Shown here: piece by piece, positions 8,025 through 16,176 of the stretch | Layout: each line of letters starts with the position of its first letter | Position numbering within the stretch: position 1 is the stretch's first letter | From: Congregibacter brevis | GTDB lineage: Bacteria > Pseudomonadota > Gammaproteobacteria > Pseudomonadales > Halieaceae | Reading direction: 5' to 3' | Assembly (NCBI RefSeq): GCF_045689245.1 | Contig: NZ_CP136865.1 | Location: 2,728,001-2,792,000 of the forward strand | Length of the DNA stretch: 64,000 bases | Notes under the pieces: generated by a model | Told to the model about the DNA's origin: nothing | What the model saw: only the letters and a program-made list of their open reading frames with translations | Database searches by the model: none | Program-made: the position numbers and the translations under genes

Positions 8025-8781
8025 CGACACTCCCCGTCATGTAAGCGCCCGCTTTACTGCAAAGAAGTACCGCTACTCCGCCGATATCGTCCGGAGTGCC
8101 TATGCGCCCCAAGGGAATCTCAGCAGTCGACATCTTCCTCGCTTCCTCGTCGCCGGTGAGGTGATTGCTCATTTTGCTGGGGAACAAACCCGGAGCGATA
8201 GCATTCGCGGTGATGTCTCGACTCGCCAGATCGAACGCCAGGCCGCGGGTCAGGTGCAATATTGCGCTTTTACTGGCCATGTACGAGTACGCTGCGCCCC
8301 CTGGCTTGCCCATCATGCCAGCGATGGAACCGATATTGATGATTCGTGCGGGATCTGCGCTAGATGCACCCGCGCTCAAGAGCGGCAACAATTTTTGAAC
8401 GAGGAAAAAGGGTGACTTCACGTTTAAGTCCATCACCTTGTCCCATCCAGCTTCCGGAAACTCGTCAATCGGCGCGCCCCAAGTTGCTCCAGAGTTGTTA
8501 ACCAATATATCCAGACCAAAACCGACTGCTTCCACATCTGCCACCAGAGCCGCGATGTTCTCCACTTTGGATAGATCCCGCGGAAATGCTCGACAGTCGC
8601 CAAGGCTCGACATTTCGGCAGCGGCCGCCTCGCAGTCGACCGCGGAACGAGAGGAGATCAAAACCCGAGCGCCTGACTGCAATAGTGCCTCGGAGATCAT
8701 TCGACCAATCCCTTTGGCCCCGCCTGTAACCAAGGCGGTCTTTCCGTTCAGCGTGAATAAGTTATCCAGATACTCTGACAT
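7996..8781 (-). CDS. RhlG-like short-chain dehydrogenase/reductase
   Basis: A 261-residue classical SDR: TGGAKGIGR cofactor loop near residue 20, NNSG at about 93, the catalytic Ser in IINIGSIAGMM, and the YSYMASK catalytic Tyr and Lys. The arrangement FTLNGKTALVTGGAKGIG and the C-terminal MTGSVVTVSGGLD resemble RhlG and related NADP-dependent beta-ketoacyl reductases. It could reduce a 3-oxoacyl substrate or oxidise an alcohol in the surrounding island. It is transcribed away from the GntR regulator across a 146-base AT-rich gap and may be under its control. Confidence 0.85.
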   Translation of the reverse strand: MSEYLDNLFTLNGKTALVTGGAKGIGRMISEALLQSGARVLISSRSAVDCEAAAAEMSSLGDCRAFPRDLSKVENIAALVADVEAVGFGLDILVNNSGATWGAPIDEFPEAGWDKVMDLNVKSPFFLVQKLLPLLSAGASSADPARIINIGSIAGMMGKPGGAAYSYMASKSAILHLTRGLAFDLASRDITANAIAPGLFPSKMSNHLTGDEEARKMSTAEIPLGRIGTPDDIGGVAVLLCSKAGAYMTGSVVTVSGGLDL

Positions 8782-8927
8782 TAATGCTCTCCGTTGCGCT
8801 CACTTGGTGTTCGCGTCATTGATTTTGAATTAACACTAATTTTAATTATCGAACGTAGCGTCATGATATTTAACATTTTTATCACGAAAACTTATTGAAA
8901 CATCCATTTGTACCTATATAAGTAAGT

Positions 8928-9710
8928 ATGACATTATCTAGCGTGATTTTTGACAGTATCGGACAGCTTCCCGTGAGCAAACAACAGACCTTCAAGGCGG
9001 TTGCAAAAGTGCCTGCCTATCAGCTCGTAGAGCAATCCATCCGCAGCATGATTATGAGCGGCGAGCTCGCCACGGACGACTTACTTCCTCCCGAGACAGA
9101 GCTGGCCGAGCAACTAAAAGTCACTCGCCCTACAGTGCGTGAAGCTTTTCGCTCCCTGGAGGGTGCCGGACTGATTAAGCGTGGCCCTCGCAGACGGATG
9201 GTGGTCGCCACCCCTTCTCCAGGTATCGTCCACAATGCCGTGCACGAGGCTGTCGTTCTCCATCGAGTGACGTACCGAGAGCTATGGGAAATTGAAATGG
9301 CTCTTGAACCGACGGCCGCGGCTTTAGCAGCAAAGAGGGTTTCTCCCGAAATACTTAAAGAAATCGAGGCGAATCTCGCGCGCACAGCCCAGTGCGTCAA
9401 TAAGCCCGCGAAGTTGGTGGAATGCGATATTGAGTTTCATGAGTTGGTGGCGAAGGCTTGTTGCAACCACGCCATTCTGTTGGCTAGGGAGCCCTTGGGA
9501 AACCTGTTGTTTCCGGCGTTTGGGACCGTCATACGCAAGGTCGGCGCAGGTGAGCGGCTTTTTGAAGCTCACACAAGAATCTTCGAAGCCCTAAAAAATG
9601 GCAATGAAAAACAGGCAGAGACCTGGATGACCAAACACATTCGTGACTTCAGGCGCGGTTGCGAACTGGCGGGATTAGACCTGGATGCGTCAGTCACCGT
9701 TAAATCATAG
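8928..9710 (+). CDS. GntR/FadR-family transcriptional regulator (FCD domain)
   Basis: A 260-residue regulator. A winged helix at about 30-95 has LPPETELAEQLKVTRPTVREAFRSLEGAGL, the diagnostic GntR recognition region (shown here only for its pattern: PPE-ELA, TR-TVREA, LE-GL). The rest is an FCD effector domain with the usual metal- or acid-binding features (EIEMALEP, DIEFHELV, THIRDF). It lies immediately upstream of the enoyl-CoA hydratase, dehydrogenase and thiolase genes and divergent from the SDR, so it probably controls them in response to an acyl-CoA or organic acid. Confidence 0.9.
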   Translation: MTLSSVIFDSIGQLPVSKQQTFKAVAKVPAYQLVEQSIRSMIMSGELATDDLLPPETELAEQLKVTRPTVREAFRSLEGAGLIKRGPRRRMVVATPSPGIVHNAVHEAVVLHRVTYRELWEIEMALEPTAAALAAKRVSPEILKEIEANLARTAQCVNKPAKLVECDIEFHELVAKACCNHAILLAREPLGNLLFPAFGTVIRKVGAGERLFEAHTRIFEALKNGNEKQAETWMTKHIRDFRRGCELAGLDLDASVTVKS

Positions 9711-9784
9711 CGTGTGTATTCACTGGGTGCATAGGCCCATGAAGATCCTGTACTCACCGCACAGAAACTCCGGAGCAAAAGTCT

Positions 9785-10585
9785 ATGAACGATAGAATCT
9801 CAATTAAGGTCTGTGATCACGTCGCGGACGTACGCCTGATACGAGGCGACAAAATGAACGCGCTGGACAGCAAGATGTTCTCAGCTATCGAGGAAGCCGG
9901 CAAAGCTTTACGTGATAACTCTGATGTGAGGGTTGTTGTTCTTTCCGGCGAAGGCAAAGGCTTTTGCGCGGGGCTAGACATGGCCAACTTCGCCTCCATG
10001 GCTGACGGAGCTGTCGAGCGAGAAGAGAGCAAGCTAGCCCTACGCACCCACGGCGCAGCGAACGGACCACAGCACGCGGCCTGGATGTGGCGTGAACTGC
10101 GTGTTCCGGTCATAGCGGCGCTTCATGGAGTCGCGCTAGGAGGAGGATTTCAGGTCGCCATGGGGGCCGATATACGTTACGCCGCGCCGAGCACCCGAAT
10201 GTCTATTATGGAAATCAAGTGGGGGTTGGTTCCGGATATGGCCGGCACTCAGCTCATGCGCCACTTTGCACGCGATGACATCATCCGCGAACTTACCTAT
10301 ACAGGGCGCATATTCTCTGCAGAGGAGGCACAGCAGTTCGGCTTTGTTACACGGGTATGTGAAGACCCTCTCGAAGAGGCCCTGAAAACTGCTCGCAACA
10401 TTGCCACACGCAACCCTGATGCCATCAGTAGAGGCAAGCAGTTACTCAACGAAGCAAATTATCTGCAAGCCGATGAAGGCTTGTTGTTAGAGTCAAAGCT
10501 TCAAGACGAGATTATTGGCAAGCCCAACCAAATAGAAGCAGTTATGGCTGAGATGGAGAAACGACCCGCGATTTTCAATCGTTGA
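9785..10585 (+). CDS. Crotonase-family enoyl-CoA hydratase/isomerase (1 of 3)
   Basis: A 266-residue crotonase-fold protein with GKGFCAGLDM (oxyanion-hole loop) and GVALGGGFQVAMGAD. The first catalytic glutamate of true hydratases (GGG-x-E) is Gln here, while the second (MEIKWGLVPD) keeps its Glu. That pattern suits an isomerase or a diverged hydratase rather than standard 2-enoyl-CoA hydratase. GGAG precedes the ATG. The acyl-CoA dehydrogenase gene follows after 56 bases, so the two are probably co-transcribed. Confidence 0.85.
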   Translation: MNDRISIKVCDHVADVRLIRGDKMNALDSKMFSAIEEAGKALRDNSDVRVVVLSGEGKGFCAGLDMANFASMADGAVEREESKLALRTHGAANGPQHAAWMWRELRVPVIAALHGVALGGGFQVAMGADIRYAAPSTRMSIMEIKWGLVPDMAGTQLMRHFARDDIIRELTYTGRIFSAEEAQQFGFVTRVCEDPLEEALKTARNIATRNPDAISRGKQLLNEANYLQADEGLLLESKLQDEIIGKPNQIEAVMAEMEKRPAIFNR

Positions 10586-10641
10586 ATGGCCGCAACTGCG
10601 TTGCTACCAGCGGTAACAGCACCACATCTAGGAGACACTAC

Positions 10642-11865
10642 TTGATCGAATTCAGCGACAAATCCCAACAGCTGCAAAACCACTTGCTCGCATTTATGGA
10701 CGAGCATATTTACCCAAATGAAAGGGCTTATTCGGAATACATGCACTCCGTGGAAAATCGATGGGCACCTGTTCCTCTTATCGATGATTTAAAAGAGAAA
10801 GCGAAAGCTGCTGGTCTTTGGAATCTTTTTGTTCCACCTACCCTATCCCAGTTCGTAGATCATGAGGGGCTGAGCAATTTTGACTACGCGCCACTGGCAG
10901 AAATCATGGGTCGCGTGTTGTGGGCTCCCGAGGTCTTCAACTGCAATGCGCCTGATACCGGAAACATGGAAGTTTTCATGAAGTATGGAAACGAGCAGCA
11001 GCAGGCCCAGTGGCTAACACCCCTCCTTAACGGGGAGATTCGCTCGAGCTACTTGATGACAGAGCCCCAAGTAGCTTCCTCTGACGCCACCAATGTCGAA
11101 CTCAGTATCACTCAGGAGGGCGAATCATGGGTGCTTAATGGCAAAAAGTGGTTTATCACTAACGCGATGTACGAGCGCACGGCTATCTTCATCGTGATGG
11201 GAAAGTCAGACCCAGAGAACGAAAGCCGCCACAAACAACAAACGCAGGTTTTGGTGCCAAAGAACACTCCCGGCGTCGAGATCATCCGCCCCCTCACAAC
11301 CCTCGGCTACGACGATGCGCCCATTGGCCATGCTGAAGTGCATTTTAAGGATGTACGCGTACCGCTGGAAAATGTTCTGTTGGGCGAAGGACGCGGCTTC
11401 GAAATTGCACAAGGGCGTTTGGGTCCCGGTCGCATTCACCACTGTATGCGCCTCATCGGTATCGGTCAGCGATCATTGGAGCTGGCCTGCGAGCGAAGCA
11501 CTTCAAGGTCAACATTTGGTCGCAGCTTGAGCCAACACCAAAGCGTGCGCGAGGACATATCAAAGTGCTACTCCGAACTAGAGATGGCCCGCTTGTTGGT
11601 ATTGAAGACCTGCAGCCGCATGGATGAGGTTGGCGCGAAAGGAGCCATGGACCTAATCGCGGCAAGTAAAACCACCGTTCCCATCTTGATCCAGAACCTG
11701 ATCGACCGCTGCATGCAGATCCACGGAGCTGGTGGCCTTACTGAGGACTACTGCATGGCCGAAGGTTTTAATTACGCCCGATGGTGCCGCCAAGCAGATG
11801 GCCCCGATCAGGTCCATCACATGGCTTTGGGCAAGATTATCATTAACCGATTCACGGAGTCCTAG
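10642..11865 (+). CDS. ACAD10/11-like acyl-CoA dehydrogenase
   Basis: A 407-residue FAD enzyme. I start it at TTG 10642, behind a TAGGAG Shine-Dalgarno, giving MIEFSDKSQQLQ; the longer frame from 10582 adds 20 residues that look non-homologous. Motifs: SSYLMTEPQVASSDATN (FAD/substrate loop), WFITNA, LGPGRIHHCMR, STFGRSL, and MQIHGAGGLTEDY with LADGPD-like QADGPDQVHH near the end. This C-terminal pattern is that of the ACAD10/11 branch, whose members work with a kinase-fold phosphotransferase. Such a partner is encoded at 15037-16059. Expected role: oxidation of an acyl-CoA, or elimination from a 4-phosphoacyl-CoA. Confidence 0.88.
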   Translation: MIEFSDKSQQLQNHLLAFMDEHIYPNERAYSEYMHSVENRWAPVPLIDDLKEKAKAAGLWNLFVPPTLSQFVDHEGLSNFDYAPLAEIMGRVLWAPEVFNCNAPDTGNMEVFMKYGNEQQQAQWLTPLLNGEIRSSYLMTEPQVASSDATNVELSITQEGESWVLNGKKWFITNAMYERTAIFIVMGKSDPENESRHKQQTQVLVPKNTPGVEIIRPLTTLGYDDAPIGHAEVHFKDVRVPLENVLLGEGRGFEIAQGRLGPGRIHHCMRLIGIGQRSLELACERSTSRSTFGRSLSQHQSVREDISKCYSELEMARLLVLKTCSRMDEVGAKGAMDLIAASKTTVPILIQNLIDRCMQIHGAGGLTEDYCMAEGFNYARWCRQADGPDQVHHMALGKIIINRFTES

Positions 11866-11981
11866 ATCAAAGGATAGCGCTATTCGACTTTCAGCCGCTG
11901 ATAAACGATTTTTTGGACGGACACGGCGACCCGTAACAACCGAGCAACCACTTTTTAACTTGACGCAAGAGACGTAAAAAT

Positions 11982-13220
11982 ATGACTGACGCATACATTA
12001 TCGATGCCTGTAGAACACCTCGTGGAGTCGGCAAATACGGCAAAGGTGCCCTTACCCACATACACCATCAACGCCTAGGCGCAACCGTTCTCCGTGCAAT
12101 CGCTGAGCGCAATGACCTAAACACCGCCGAGGTCGACGATATTATCTGGGGCTGTAATGCGCAAAGAGGTGACGCCACTGGTGATGTAGGCCGTATGAGC
12201 GCCTTGGACGCGGGCTACGACATCCGCTCTAGTGCGGTAACCCTTGATCGCTTCTGTGGCTCGGGCATCACCACCGTTAATATCGCCGCTGCATCGATCA
12301 TGTCGGGTATGGAAGACCTCGTTGTGGCCGGCGGCTGTGAGATGATGTCTGCAGCCGGAAAACCCGACGCGGCACCACAGTCTCCGTTCATGGACCAGGG
12401 AAACTTGCATCTACGAGAGCAACACCCTCAGCCACACCAAGGGGTTTGTGCCGACGCGATTGCCACACTGGAGGGCATTCCTCGCGAGGCCCTTGATGCA
12501 CTAGCCGCCGAGAGCCAAGCGCGTGCAGCGAATGCCATTGCGAATGGCTATTTTGATAAAAGTCTCGTGCCTGTGCTTAACGACGACGGAAGCGTCGCCC
12601 TGGACAAAGAAGAATTCCCCCGCCCCGGTACCACACTTACGTCCCTGAGCGAGCTGAAGCCGTCTTTTGCGAAGTTCATGGATATGCCCTTGGACGAGGC
12701 TGGCACCACCTATGGCGGTCTTGTTAAGCAAGCCTACCCAGACCTAGACGTCATTAACGTCCACCATGCCGGCAACTCATCGGGTGTTGTCGATGGCGCC
12801 GCCGCGCTGCTGCTGGCGTCACCGGAATACACTGAGAAGCAAGGGTGGAAGCCGCGTGCCAAGATCGTCGCGATGGCTAACATGGGTGACTCCCCCACCT
12901 TGATGTTGAACGCGCCAGTCCCCGCGGCGAAAAAGGTTCTCGACAAAGCTGGCCTTACTGTTGACGACATAGATCTGTGGGAAATCAATGAAGCATTCGC
13001 TGTCGTGGCTGAGAAGTTCATTCGAGATCTGGACTTGGATCGTGAAAAAGTTAACGTTAATGGCGGTTCTATGGCGCTCGGTCACCCCATCGGCGCCACT
13101 GGCTCTATCCTGATTGGTACGCTCCTTGATGAACTCGAACGCCGTGACCTCAAACGAGGTTTGGTGACAATGTGTGCCGCTGGCGGCATGGCGCCTGCGA
13201 TTATTATTGAACGTATGTGA
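11982..13220 (+). CDS. Acetyl-CoA acyltransferase (thiolase)
   Basis: A 412-residue thiolase. Catalytic residues are all visible: nucleophile Cys92 in DRFCGSGITT, the NEAFAVV loop, GHPIGATGS with the catalytic His, and the second Cys in MCAAGGMAPA. It cleaves a 3-ketoacyl-CoA to acetyl-CoA and a shortened acyl-CoA, the last step of beta-oxidation, and can run in reverse. It follows the dehydrogenase gene after 116 bases on the same strand, and completes a hydratase-dehydrogenase-thiolase set. Confidence 0.92.
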   Translation: MTDAYIIDACRTPRGVGKYGKGALTHIHHQRLGATVLRAIAERNDLNTAEVDDIIWGCNAQRGDATGDVGRMSALDAGYDIRSSAVTLDRFCGSGITTVNIAAASIMSGMEDLVVAGGCEMMSAAGKPDAAPQSPFMDQGNLHLREQHPQPHQGVCADAIATLEGIPREALDALAAESQARAANAIANGYFDKSLVPVLNDDGSVALDKEEFPRPGTTLTSLSELKPSFAKFMDMPLDEAGTTYGGLVKQAYPDLDVINVHHAGNSSGVVDGAAALLLASPEYTEKQGWKPRAKIVAMANMGDSPTLMLNAPVPAAKKVLDKAGLTVDDIDLWEINEAFAVVAEKFIRDLDLDREKVNVNGGSMALGHPIGATGSILIGTLLDELERRDLKRGLVTMCAAGGMAPAIIIERM

Positions 13221-13279
13221 CAAAATGGAATCAGTGCCGGAGGCTGCTTCGGCGCTGATCCAAACTGTCTAAGGTATTA

Positions 13280-13930
13280 CTAAGCGCGCAAAATGGTACT
13301 CGCATAGATGTAGTGCTCATCCATACTAAAACGCCCGCTATACCGGCACTGGATGCCATGCTCACGCTGATGGATGTCGGCAACAAAGGTTTTTTCTTTG
13401 GAGTTGATAGCGACATCGGCTTCCTGAAAACCGAGATACACCTCGTGTATCGGATTAAATACTTTGTAGATAGTCTCCTTGATACAAAAAATGGTTTTCC
13501 CCCAGTCTGGCTTAAATTCGTCATCTGGCTGTCGGCAAATCCACTTCTGCTCGCGCTCGGTACAGATACGAGAGACAACACCTCGTCTTAAAGCCGTTCG
13601 GGGCTCCACGTCGATACCGATGCCCGCGTAAGCATTCGCATGAGCTACGGCGGCCGCGCAAAACCCAGCGGTATGGCAGATGCTCCCAACATAGCCCGAC
13701 GGCCAGTCAGGACGTTTGGTGTTTTCCACAGGCAAAAGAATTGGGCTGCCTTCAAACCCTAACTGCTTCAACGCTGTTTTAGCTGCATTACGCCCGCCAC
13801 GGAACTCTCGCTTACGTTTCTCTACTGCATTTGCGACCCAAGCCTCTTCCCGATCAGTCAGACGTTGATCCGCCATCGCGTCTGTCGCAACCACCAATAC
13901 GACGTCTGACGGAAATTTATTTGCCAACAT
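13280..13930 (-). CDS. EntD-type 4'-phosphopantetheinyl transferase
   Basis: A 216-residue Sfp/EntD-class enzyme that transfers phosphopantetheine from CoA to a carrier protein. Visible motifs are GSICHTAGFCAAAVA (P2 region), GIGIDVEP (Mg-binding Asp and Glu) and FCIKETIYKVF, the W/FxxKEAxxK signature in slightly altered form (KETIYK). The length and layout match the EntD branch. No polyketide, NRPS or siderophore gene is in the window, so its carrier protein must lie elsewhere. It is convergent with the thiolase gene and probably monocistronic. Confidence 0.87.
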   Translation of the reverse strand: MLANKFPSDVVLVVATDAMADQRLTDREEAWVANAVEKRKREFRGGRNAAKTALKQLGFEGSPILLPVENTKRPDWPSGYVGSICHTAGFCAAAVAHANAYAGIGIDVEPRTALRRGVVSRICTEREQKWICRQPDDEFKPDWGKTIFCIKETIYKVFNPIHEVYLGFQEADVAINSKEKTFVADIHQREHGIQCRYSGRFSMDEHYIYASTILRA

Positions 13931-14123
13931 CGAGAAGCATCCAATAAAACTTCAATTCAGGTCCAATAGTAACGCAGTACGTCGGTTCCTCAGGAGTAAG
14001 CATGCCTCGACAGTTTGAAAGCCCTCATGGTTGAAGAGAAGCCAAATGATGCAGAGTAATTCTCCCTCAGGGCGCTTAGTAGCAAGCTACAAGGGCTCGA
14101 TAGGCCGTGGCGGAAAGGTAAGT

Positions 14124-14888
14124 CTAATTTTGCTGACGCCCAGACCCCATCACCGAACCCCGCCGATCCTCAAGCTCTGCACTGCTTAGCTTCTTGCCGT
14201 GCTCACGACTTAGCTTGTCTTCATACTCCAGGCCAGCATCAAGACCATGATCCAGGGAGTAATCAATGAGATGTTGGACAGCGTGAAGCGTCACCTTGTC
14301 CGCTTGTCGTATCTCCCGGGCCAGCTCGAGACAATGCGGCATTAACTCTTCAGCACTCAGCACCCGATTTACCAAACCCCAGTGTTCCGCCGTGACGGCG
14401 TCCAAGTACTTCCCGGTGAAGCTAAGTTCTCTGGCTCGTGACGCGCCAATAGCTCGGGACAGACGCTGGCTCAAGCCCCAGCCAGGAACCACGCCCATGC
14501 GCACATGGGTGTCGGCAAACTTTGCCTGATTAGACGCGACCAGAATGTCGCACATGAGTGCGATTTCAAATCCGCCCGTTACCGCAAAGCCATTGATCGC
14601 AGCGATGACTGGCTTACCCAGGTTGCGGATAGCATCGTGCAGATTAGGCCCAGTGGCATTTTCTGATTGCAGACCGGTCTGACCCAGCTCTTTAAGGTCG
14701 AGGCCGGCCGAAAAAGCCCGGCCTGAACCCGTAAGAATCACGACCTCAGTCGCTTCATCTGCAGCAAGACGGATGAACTCTTCTGCAAGCGCCCCTCGTA
14801 ACTCCAGGGAAAGCGCATTTAGCTGCTTGGGTCTGTTAAGGGTGACCGTAGTCACCCCGCTCTCCGTTTCGCTGAGTAAAACACTCAT
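14124..14888 (-). CDS. Crotonase-family enoyl-CoA hydratase (2 of 3)
   Basis: A 254-residue crotonase starting at the ATG of MSVLLSETESG; the frame extends 27 codons further, but those overlap the dead SDR fragment and are not homologous. It has SGRAFSAGLDL and GFAVTGGFEIALMCD, so the first catalytic Glu is present (GGFEIAL). The second position is replaced (FADTHVRMGVVPG, no PE). It may be a hydratase with altered chemistry or a related lyase. It belongs to the leftward group with the phosphotransferase and the third crotonase. Confidence 0.86.
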   Translation of the reverse strand: MSVLLSETESGVTTVTLNRPKQLNALSLELRGALAEEFIRLAADEATEVVILTGSGRAFSAGLDLKELGQTGLQSENATGPNLHDAIRNLGKPVIAAINGFAVTGGFEIALMCDILVASNQAKFADTHVRMGVVPGWGLSQRLSRAIGASRARELSFTGKYLDAVTAEHWGLVNRVLSAEELMPHCLELAREIRQADKVTLHAVQHLIDYSLDHGLDAGLEYEDKLSREHGKKLSSAELEDRRGSVMGSGRQQN

Positions 14889-14919
14889 ACAAGTTTTCCG
14901 ATTAGAGGCTTTGGCAAAG

Positions 14920-15036
14920 TTAACGCGCAGCCACAGGAATGGCCCCGTCGAGACGAATACTCTCGCCATTCAGGTAGTCGTTTTCTGCAATGTGGAGCGC
15001 AAGCGACGCAATCTCAGAAGGCTTCCCCATGGGCAA
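14920..15036 (-). pseudogene. 3' remnant of a type II 3-hydroxyacyl-CoA dehydrogenase (SDR)
   Basis: Directly after the phosphotransferase stop, the same frame reads LPMGKPSEIASLALHIAEN, DYLNGESIRLDGAIP, VAAR and stop. This is the conserved C-terminal end of HSD17B10-like SDRs (xGKPEEFAxLxxHIxEN...LNGExIRLDGAxRMxxR). Only about 38 of about 255 codons remain; no Rossmann fold or active site is left upstream, because the phosphotransferase gene abuts the break. An ATG at 15030 could still give a 36-residue peptide, but it cannot be an enzyme. I interpret it as the scar of a deletion. Confidence 0.8.
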
Positions 15037-16059
15037 TCAACCAGCACCCGCTTCGTCAATAATTTGAAGCGCCTTCTGTGCAAGAAGCTTTACGCCCTCG
15101 CCTGCTTCGATAGCATTCTTCTGCGAGGCATTACCATCCAGAGCCCGCTTGTAAACGCCCTGGGATATCGACGCCAAACGAAAGTGACTGAAGGCCGAAT
15201 AAAAGTGCCAGTTATCAATACTTGGCAAACCTCGAAGGTCACAGTAAAGCTGCACGAGCTCGGCCTCACTCGGCAAACCGAGCTCCGCTCTTTCGCTGTC
15301 AGTGAGCTCTACCATCCCAATGTCATACATGCAGAAATACGCCAGATCAGCCAAGGGGTTCCCCAGAGTGGAAAGTTCCCAGTCAACGACCGCTAACATC
15401 TGAGTGCCATCGGCTTCGAACATTACGTTCCCCAAGCGGTAGTCACCGTGAATCAGACTAACCTGCCCTGCATCGGCCGGCATGTTGTCGCTAAGCCACG
15501 ACATGAGCTTTTCCATCGCAGGCACGTTCTCTGTTTCAGCGGCCCGATATTGCTTTGTCCAACGGCTTACCTGCCGCTCAAAATAGTTTCCCGCTTTCCC
15601 ATAATCACTCAGCCCTGCGGTGTCTACGTCAACGCTGTGGATCTCCGCGAGCACGCGGATGATCTCTTGATTCATAGCGCGTCGATCGTCGTTGTTTTTG
15701 TCAGGCAAAGTCTGATCCGAATACACCTTTCCCGGCACAAAGCTCATTACATAAAAAGCACTGCCTATAACCGCAGTATCTTCACAGAGGTGATACACCT
15801 TAGGCACGGGAACGTCAGTGTTCTCCAGCGCACGGATCACCCTGAACTCACGATCAACTGCATGCGCCGAGGGCAAAAGCACCCCCGGTGGCTTTCGGCG
15901 CAGCACATACTTGCCGCTCTTTGCCCGTAGCAAGAAAGTGGGATTAGACTGGCCCTCATCAAACTTCTGGGTCGTTAAAGGGCCTTCAAAACCTTCGATA
16001 TTGGCTTGGAGATATTGACTGAGCATGAGCTCATTCAGTTGCTCAACCTTGTCGACCAT
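15037..16059 (-). CDS. Phosphotransferase (APH/ACAD10-11 kinase-fold) protein
   Basis: A 340-residue kinase-fold enzyme starting at MVDKVEQL behind AAGGTTAAGGAC. It has the nucleotide-binding lobe (FDEGQSNPTFLL, YVLRRKPPG), the catalytic loop LIHGDYRLGNVMF (HGDxxxxN) and the metal-binding Asp in VVDWELSTLGNPLADLAYF. This branch is the N-terminal half of animal ACAD10/11 and is related to LvaA of levulinate catabolism, which phosphorylates 4-hydroxyacyl-CoA. The matching dehydrogenase is encoded at 10642-11865. Its C-terminus looks intact even though a deleted SDR gene begins two codons later. Confidence 0.88.
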   Translation of the reverse strand: MVDKVEQLNELMLSQYLQANIEGFEGPLTTQKFDEGQSNPTFLLRAKSGKYVLRRKPPGVLLPSAHAVDREFRVIRALENTDVPVPKVYHLCEDTAVIGSAFYVMSFVPGKVYSDQTLPDKNNDDRRAMNQEIIRVLAEIHSVDVDTAGLSDYGKAGNYFERQVSRWTKQYRAAETENVPAMEKLMSWLSDNMPADAGQVSLIHGDYRLGNVMFEADGTQMLAVVDWELSTLGNPLADLAYFCMYDIGMVELTDSERAELGLPSEAELVQLYCDLRGLPSIDNWHFYSAFSHFRLASISQGVYKRALDGNASQKNAIEAGEGVKLLAQKALQIIDEAGAG

Positions 16060-16176
16060 AGTCCTTAACCTTCTTTTACTGGACCCGATGTGGATCTCGT
16101 TGAACGCCAAGCCTTATCGGGCTCTATTACAGCCGACGAGGCAAAACTGTTATCACGGACAGGGGTGACGCCTCGC

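Noticed and set aside
14889..14969. N-terminal extension of the crotonase at 14124-14888
   Set aside because: These codons overlap the SDR remnant in another frame and lack similarity to crotonases; MSVLLSE is the natural start.
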